From positions 1 through 10,557 of the forward strand of contig JANQGL010000139.1 of NCBI GenBank assembly GCA_028277325.1: DNA of 10,557 nt, read 5' to 3'. This document shows positions 7,273-10,557 of the stretch, piece by piece. The notes under the pieces were generated by a model. That model worked only from the letters and a program-made list of their open reading frames with translations. It searched no databases and was not told where the DNA came from. The translations under genes and the position numbers were made by a program. This DNA is from Magnetospira sp. (GTDB lineage: Bacteria > Pseudomonadota > Alphaproteobacteria > Rhodospirillales > Magnetospiraceae). Every line of letters begins with the position of its first letter. Position 1 is the first letter of the stretch.

Positions 7273-7563
7273 GGCGGCCGGGGCCGCTTCCTCGGCGGCC
7301 GGGGCCGCTTCCTCGGCGGCCGGAGCCGCTTCCTCGGCGGCCGGAGCCGCTTCCTCGGCGGCCGGAGCGACCTCTTCGACGACTGGCGTCAACTCAGGTC
7401 CGAACGGACCCGTATCCCACATCTGGAAGAACTGGACGTGGATAACCAGCGCGACGACAGCGACCGCGAACAGACTCGGCAGGATCCACTTCCCGGGATC
7501 CACCACAAGCCAGAACCTGTGGTCCTGCTCGCTTGGGCTGTACTTGATCACGTTATCGAACAT
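7261..7563 (-). CDS. pucA: Light-harvesting (LH2-type) alpha polypeptide 2 with Ala/Pro/Glu repeat tail
   Basis: This 100-residue alpha antenna subunit is about twice the usual length. The core (1-57) is a normal alpha subunit: DHRFWLVVDPGKW (14-26), a transmembrane helix at about 27-46, and His42 as the B850 ligand. Asp14 aligns with the B800-ligating Asp of P. molischianum, 28 residues before the His as expected. After FFQMWDTGPFG the chain continues into an acidic, disordered-looking tail (about 58-100) of AAPAAEE heptads. Alpha subunits insert with the N-terminus in the cytoplasm, so this tail should be periplasmic. The position 11 after the His is Pro53, not Trp; the nearest Trp is 49. 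The ATG has AAGGG at 7571-7575 with a 7-nt spacer, and the stop of beta2 lies 18 nt upstream, so beta2 and alpha2 are tightly coupled. An extended alpha subunit is known from puc2BA of Rhodobacter sphaeroides. Confidence 0.92.
   Translation of the reverse strand: MFDNVIKYSPSEQDHRFWLVVDPGKWILPSLFAVAVVALVIHVQFFQMWDTGPFGPELTPVVEEVAPAAEEAAPAAEEAAPAAEEAAPAAEEAAPAAAAE
7277..7381 (-). repeat. 21-bp tandem repeat encoding AAPAAEE heptads
   Basis: Four units of 21 bp (7277-7297, 7298-7318, 7319-7339, 7340-7360) follow each other without gaps. Units 1 and 2 are identical, units 3 and 4 are identical, and the two pairs differ at one base. A fifth, diverged unit occupies 7361-7381. The unit length is a multiple of three, so copy-number change lengthens or shortens the alpha2 tail by whole heptads without a frameshift. 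The near-perfect identity implies recent expansion or ongoing homogenisation. Confidence 0.95.
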
Positions 7564-7581
7564 ATCTCGTCCCTTCTGCGC

Positions 7582-7707
7582 TTAGAACCAGGGCTTCCAG
7601 GCGGCAACGAGCACATGGGCGACGACACAGGCAGCGACGAAAGCCGTATAGCTCGTCTTGAACTGCTCGTGAAACTCTCTGGCTTGCTTCTCGGTAAGTC
7701 CATTCAT
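7582..7707 (-). CDS. pucB: Light-harvesting (LH2-type) beta polypeptide 2, first gene of the operon
   Basis: The product is a 41-residue beta antenna subunit. It shares with beta1 the run EFHEQFKTSYTAFVAACVVAH (11-31) and the end AWKPWF, and it has the conserved His13, B850 ligand His31 and Trp40 nine residues later. It starts directly at MNGLTEKQA and lacks the six N-terminal residues present in beta1. The ATG at 7707 has GGAGAC (7715-7720) with a 7-nt spacer. An overlapping CAT at 7701-7703 is out of frame. It is the promoter-proximal gene, with about 140 nt of leader, and it pairs with alpha2. Being first and with a good ribosome binding site, it is probably the most highly expressed gene in the window. 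At the DNA level it differs from beta1 mainly at third positions, so the duplication is not very recent. Confidence 0.92.
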   Translation of the reverse strand: MNGLTEKQAREFHEQFKTSYTAFVAACVVAHVLVAAWKPWF

Positions 7708-7850
7708 GATAAAAGTCTCCGTACGGTTTTGAGTTGCCGCTCTTTTCACCCCTCGCGGCGCTTACGAACTCGGCGGCAATCGCTGACCTGAGGCGCTTTC
7801 CTGAACAATCCAGGCGAAACAATCCCCTGATTTTGTGGGCGATTCCACGA

Positions 7851-7868
7851 TGTCAGTTTAGATTGACA
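7851..7868. promoter_or_regulatory. PpsR/CrtJ-type operator
   Basis: TGTCAGTTTAGATTGACA fits the consensus TGT-N12-ACA, and the stricter TGTC-N10-GACA, exactly. PpsR (CrtJ) is the redox- and light-responsive repressor of bch, crt and puc genes in purple bacteria. The site lies over the -10 box of the light-harvesting promoter, where binding would block RNA polymerase under oxygen. The motif is seen directly; the identity of the regulator is inferred, because no regulator gene is in the window. Confidence 0.8.
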
Positions 7869-7882
7869 GCGGTAGATGTCAA
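7855..7882 (-). promoter_or_regulatory. Sigma-70-type promoter of the light-harvesting operon
   Basis: On the minus strand, TTGACA (7877-7882) is a perfect -35 hexamer. After 16 bases comes TAAACT (7855-7860), which matches the -10 consensus at four of six positions. Transcription should start near 7848, leaving a leader of about 140 nt before beta2. The -10 is inside the PpsR-type operator, and part of the -35 is one arm of an inverted repeat with the operator's right half-site. Confidence 0.75.
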
Positions 7883-8010
7883 TCACTTTTTCTATGGGTA
7901 TTCGACAGGTTCGTTCGACCGTCCCGCCCGTTGCCCGAAGCGCTGGCGCACCTTGTCTTTTTTCCGTCCATCGGGCGTTCGGGTGCGAAGCGGCGCGCAT
8001 GCGGAGCGCC

Positions 8011-8496
8011 TCAGTACATGAAAAAGGCCGCGATAAAAACGATCGCCATGCCGATCGCGAGCACCTTGATCATATACATTCCGGTCTTCATCGCCGGCGT
8101 GACAAAGGTCGTCGGCATCGTGTCGTCGGACGCCGTGTCCGCCGCCGTGCGCGGCGCCTCGGCCGGCGGCGGAGTCGGCGCCGCCGTGTTCTGCGGCGTG
8201 GCGGCCTCGGGCGCCACGGCGGCCGATTCGGGGCCTGGCGCGGCGGCCGGGGCCGGCCGCGCGGCGCCGCCCGGGGTCGAGGTGGTTTCCACCTTGTAAG
8301 GCGACACCGCCATGACCTTATGGAAGGTGATGGTGCTGTCCTCGCCCTCCTTTTCGATCACCACCATCTCGGTGCCCTGCGCGAGTTGCCGGTCGGACGC
8401 GAATCGCTCGGCGAAGACCGACGCGTCGGGCGCCTCGCCCTGGTACTCCCAGGTATCCGGCCGCACCGGCCATGTCCGCTTGGCTGCAAATTTCAC
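8011..8496 (-). CDS. Unrecognised protein with Pro/Ala linker and C-terminal membrane anchor
   Basis: I do not recognise this 161-residue protein. Residues 1-70 look folded and mixed in charge (WEYQGEAPDASVFAERF; TEMVVIEKEGEDSTITFHKV, suggesting two beta strands). Residues 74-120 are a low-complexity Pro/Ala/Thr linker. Residues 140-160 (MIKVLAIGMAIVFIAAFFM) form one hydrophobic helix that ends at the C-terminus, so it looks tail-anchored. Lys137 and Lys144 before the helix predict an N-terminus in the cytoplasm. The frame is open well upstream, but the GTG at 8496 is chosen because AGGAGGG (ending at 8501) lies 4 nt before it and the extension looks non-coding. It reads in the same direction as the light-harvesting operon and ends about 130 bp before that promoter. 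A role in antenna assembly is possible but rests on position alone. Confidence 0.75.
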   Translation of the reverse strand: MKFAAKRTWPVRPDTWEYQGEAPDASVFAERFASDRQLAQGTEMVVIEKEGEDSTITFHKVMAVSPYKVETTSTPGGAARPAPAAAPGPESAAVAPEAATPQNTAAPTPPPAEAPRTAADTASDDTMPTTFVTPAMKTGMYMIKVLAIGMAIVFIAAFFMY

Positions 8497-8786
8497 CTTA
8501 CCCTCCTGTATAAATGCCCCCCGCGCCGACCGTCTCGGCCGGCCGCACCCTCGGCCCCGCCCGCGCATCCGATACGCACGTCCGGACTCCCGCTGCCCGA
8601 CGAGCAATCCCCCACGGCCGCGGTTTCCCGCCCCGTTCGGCAGAGGATACCCGAAACGAAATGCCGCGAGAAGCGTCGATATAACGTCCCAGGCCCGGTC
8701 CGTCCGCCGTCCGGCACGCGCGATCGCACCGCCGCCCGGTCCTCGTCGGCGTTGAACCGGCGGCCCGCGGATCATAGGTTTGGGCC

Positions 8787-9599
8787 ATGGACAACGCGCC
8801 GCAAAACCAGACGCCGACTCGGGATCGAACCGCCACCGCCGGCCTCGGGGCCCGCGTCGCGCCGCTGGGCGACAGCGCGTTGACGCTCGCGGTCGCCGCC
8901 GACCCGGTCGACGAGGCGACCGGACGGCGAATCCTCGGTCTGGCCCGGAAGCTCCGCGACGACCTGACGGCCGGGCGCCTGCCGGGGGTCACCGACGTGG
9001 TGTCCGGTTTCGCCTCCCTCACCCTGTGCCTCGACCCGGCGACCGCCGATCGCGCCCGGTTGTCGGCCCGCCTGGCCGGCCTCGCCGAGGCCGCGCCCGA
9101 ATCGCCGGCGCCGTCCCGCCGCTGGGTCCTGCCGGTCTGCTATGACGCCGAGTTCGCGCCCGACATCGACCGGGTCGCGGCGCGCGGCGGCCTGGCCTTC
9201 GAGGACGTGGCGGCCATTCACCGGGCCTGCCGGTTCCGCGTCCTCGCGCTCGGCTTCCTGCCCGGCTTCCCGTATCTGGGGCCGCTCGACGCGAGGCTCG
9301 CGGTGCCGCGCCGCGAGACCCCGCACACCCGGGTCGCCGCCGGCGCGGTGGGCGTCGCCATGGGCATGAGCTGCGTCTACCCCTGGCCCAGCCCCGGCGG
9401 CTGGAACCTGATCGGCCGCTGCCCGGTGCCGCTGTTCGATTCGCGGGCCGCCGTGCCCAACACCCTGGAGGCCGGCGACAGGGTGCGATTCGTCGCCGTC
9501 GACCGCGCCGCCTACGAGGATCTCAAGGCGGCGGCCGAGTCCGGACGCCTCGACCCGACCGAATTCCGGGACCGCGAGGCCGCATGGCCGGACGCCTGA
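8787..9599 (+). CDS. pxpB: 5-oxoprolinase subunit PxpB (KipI family)
   Basis: This is one of the three subunits of the prokaryotic ATP-dependent 5-oxoprolinase, which opens pyroglutamate to glutamate in the cytosol. The family also includes Bacillus KipI and the allophanate hydrolase subunit-1 fold. It has 270 residues. After about 20 poorly conserved N-terminal residues, VAPLGDSALTL (24-34) opens the domain. The family core is ALGFLPGFPYLGPLD (154-168), TPHTRVAAGAVGVA (178-191) and PSPGGWNLIGR (201-211). The ATG at 8787 has only a weak upstream AGG, so the true start may differ slightly. It overlaps pxpC by 16 bp, so the two are translationally coupled. pxpA is not in the window and may follow pxpC. 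A standalone KipI-like kinase inhibitor is less likely given the neighbour. Confidence 0.93.
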   Translation: MDNAPQNQTPTRDRTATAGLGARVAPLGDSALTLAVAADPVDEATGRRILGLARKLRDDLTAGRLPGVTDVVSGFASLTLCLDPATADRARLSARLAGLAEAAPESPAPSRRWVLPVCYDAEFAPDIDRVAARGGLAFEDVAAIHRACRFRVLALGFLPGFPYLGPLDARLAVPRRETPHTRVAAGAVGVAMGMSCVYPWPSPGGWNLIGRCPVPLFDSRAAVPNTLEAGDRVRFVAVDRAAYEDLKAAAESGRLDPTEFRDREAAWPDA

Positions 9600-10557
9600 A
9601 GATCGCCGCGCCGGGCGCCTTGACCACGGTCCAGGACCTGGGACGGCGCGGATTCCGGCACATCGGGGTGCCGCTGTCCGGCGCCGCCGATGCGTTCCGC
9701 CTGCGCCTGCTCAACCGCCTGCTGGGCAATCCGGACGGCGCCGCGGGGCTGGAGTTCCGGCTGCGCGGCCCGACCGTGACGGCGGCCGACCGGCCGTTGC
9801 GGGTGGCGGTGGCCAACGACGGGCCGGCCGAGCTGTCGCGGCGCACCGCCGACGGGGTGGAGCGGCTGCCGGTCGGTGCCTGGCGCACGGTCACCCTGGA
9901 GCCCGGCGAGTCGCTGGACGCCGGCACGCCGTCCGGCCTCGCGGTGGGCTACCTGGGCGTGGCCGGCGGACTCGACGTGCCGGCGGTGATGGGCAGCCGG
10001 TCCACCGACCTGCGGGCCGGATTCGGCGGCCATCGGGGGCGGCCGCTGAGGACCGGCGACGCGCTGCCGGTCGGCGACGCCGACCTGGACGGCGGCGAAC
10101 GGCTGCTGCCGCGTCCGCCGGACCCGCCGCGCGATCCGATCCGCGTCCTGCCCGGACCGCAGGACGACCACTTCCCGCCCGATTCGCTGGCCCTCCTCGC
10201 CGAGGCGGTGTTCACGGTCGGCGCCGAGGCCGACCGGATGGGCGTCCGTCTGGACGGCCCGCGCCTCGCCCACCGCCCGGACAAGGGGCCGGACATCCCG
10301 TCCGACGGCCTGATGCCGGGCGCCATCCAGGTGCCGGGGGACGGTCGGCCGATCGTCCTCGGGGTCGACTGCCAGACGCTCGGCGGCTATGCCAAGATCG
10401 GCGCCGTGATCGCCGCCGACCTGGACCGGATCGGCCAACTCCGGGCCGGCGACGCGGTGCGCTTCGCGGTGGTGACGGCGGACGACGCCGACCGTGCCCG
10501 GCGGGTCGCCGAGGCCTGGCTGGACGACCTGGCGCGGCGGTTCGAGTGCTGGCCCGG
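9584..10557 (+). CDS. pxpC: 5-oxoprolinase subunit PxpC (KipA family, C-terminus cut by window)
   Basis: This is the partner of PxpB in the 5-oxoprolinase complex (biotin-dependent carboxylase-like, allophanate hydrolase subunit-2 fold). The 324 visible codons are near the full family length of about 310-340, so only the last few residues are missing. Family motifs are TTVQDLGRRGFRHIGVPLSGA (14-34), GPQDDHF (191-197), DRMGVRLDGP (about 221-230) and the strongly conserved DCQTLGGY (262-269), where most relatives have QT(T/L)GGY. The start ATG lies inside the end of pxpB, 13 bases before its stop, with GAGG at 9576-9579. No stop is reached before the window ends. Confidence 0.93.
   Translation, partial: MAGRLKIAAPGALTTVQDLGRRGFRHIGVPLSGAADAFRLRLLNRLLGNPDGAAGLEFRLRGPTVTAADRPLRVAVANDGPAELSRRTADGVERLPVGAWRTVTLEPGESLDAGTPSGLAVGYLGVAGGLDVPAVMGSRSTDLRAGFGGHRGRPLRTGDALPVGDADLDGGERLLPRPPDPPRDPIRVLPGPQDDHFPPDSLALLAEAVFTVGAEADRMGVRLDGPRLAHRPDKGPDIPSDGLMPGAIQVPGDGRPIVLGVDCQTLGGYAKIGAVIAADLDRIGQLRAGDAVRFAVVTADDADRARRVAEAWLDDLARRFECWP

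Noticed and set aside
7277..7381. The tandem repeat as a CRISPR array or mobile-element end
   Set aside because: The units are contiguous 21-mers without spacers, they lie in frame inside a coding region and translate to a regular heptad. It is a protein repeat.
6615..7707. Reading the antenna genes as the puf (LH1) operon
   Set aside because: The terminator follows alpha1 directly with no pufL, pufM or pufC, and the sequences resemble P. molischianum LH2. A stand-alone LH1 operon is not excluded but is less likely.
7078..7791. Plus-strand frame of 237 codons across the antenna operon
   Set aside because: It is antisense to alpha2 and beta2. Its repetitive Gly/Arg stretch is just the other strand of the 21-bp repeat, and it has no family resemblance.
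8497..8775. Extension of the tail-anchored protein upstream of the GTG at 8496
   Set aside because: The extension is Arg/Gly-rich and looks non-coding, and AGGAGGG sits exactly before the GTG.

Overview
The window is GC-rich and comes from a purple phototrophic proteobacterium. I favour an alphaproteobacterium of the Rhodospirillales kind. Its light-harvesting polypeptides resemble, from memory, the LH2 of Phaeospirillum (Rhodospirillum) molischianum, and the operon carries a TGT-N12-ACA site of the PpsR/CrtJ type. The genus assignment is an inference.

Layout, left to right. (1) 1-837, minus: the N-terminal half of a double-NBD ABC ATPase of the simple-sugar/nucleoside type, cut by the window edge. 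(2) 838-1248: a gene-free divergent region. (3) 1249-5307, plus: a two-gene operon for surface-protein sorting and exopolysaccharide. It encodes an exosortase fused to an EpsI domain (XrtD-like) and a large TPR lipoprotein (PrsT-like). (4) 5374-6258, minus: an ExeA-type AAA ATPase of the exosortase/EPS-associated family. It converges on the operon across a strong shared hairpin (5327-5352). (5) 6259-6614: a gene-free stretch. (6) 6615-7882, minus: a complete light-harvesting operon in the order promoter/PpsR-type site, beta2, alpha2, beta1, alpha1, hairpin, Rho-independent terminator. All four structural genes are small, and three of them are under 60 codons. No pufL/M reaction-centre genes follow, so this is a puc-type (LH2) operon. 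(7) 8011-8496, minus: an unrecognised protein predicted to be anchored by its C-terminus, lying just upstream of the light-harvesting promoter. (8) 8787-10557, plus: pxpB and pxpC, 5-oxoprolinase subunits; pxpC runs off the window.

The most interesting part is the light-harvesting operon. Alpha2 carries a periplasmic tail of AAPAAEE heptads encoded by 21-bp tandem repeats. Both alpha polypeptides keep the bacteriochlorophyll-ligating His and the Asp expected to bind B800, but both lack the aromatic residue 11 positions after the His that normally hydrogen-bonds the B850 pigment. Alpha1 in fact ends at that position. The two beta polypeptides are nearly identical in their cores. The promoter has -35 TTGACA and -10 TAAACT, and the PpsR-type palindrome lies directly over the -10. 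This is the expected arrangement for aerobic, redox-controlled repression. The neighbouring tail-anchored protein has a long Pro/Ala linker and may be an accessory factor, but only its position suggests that.
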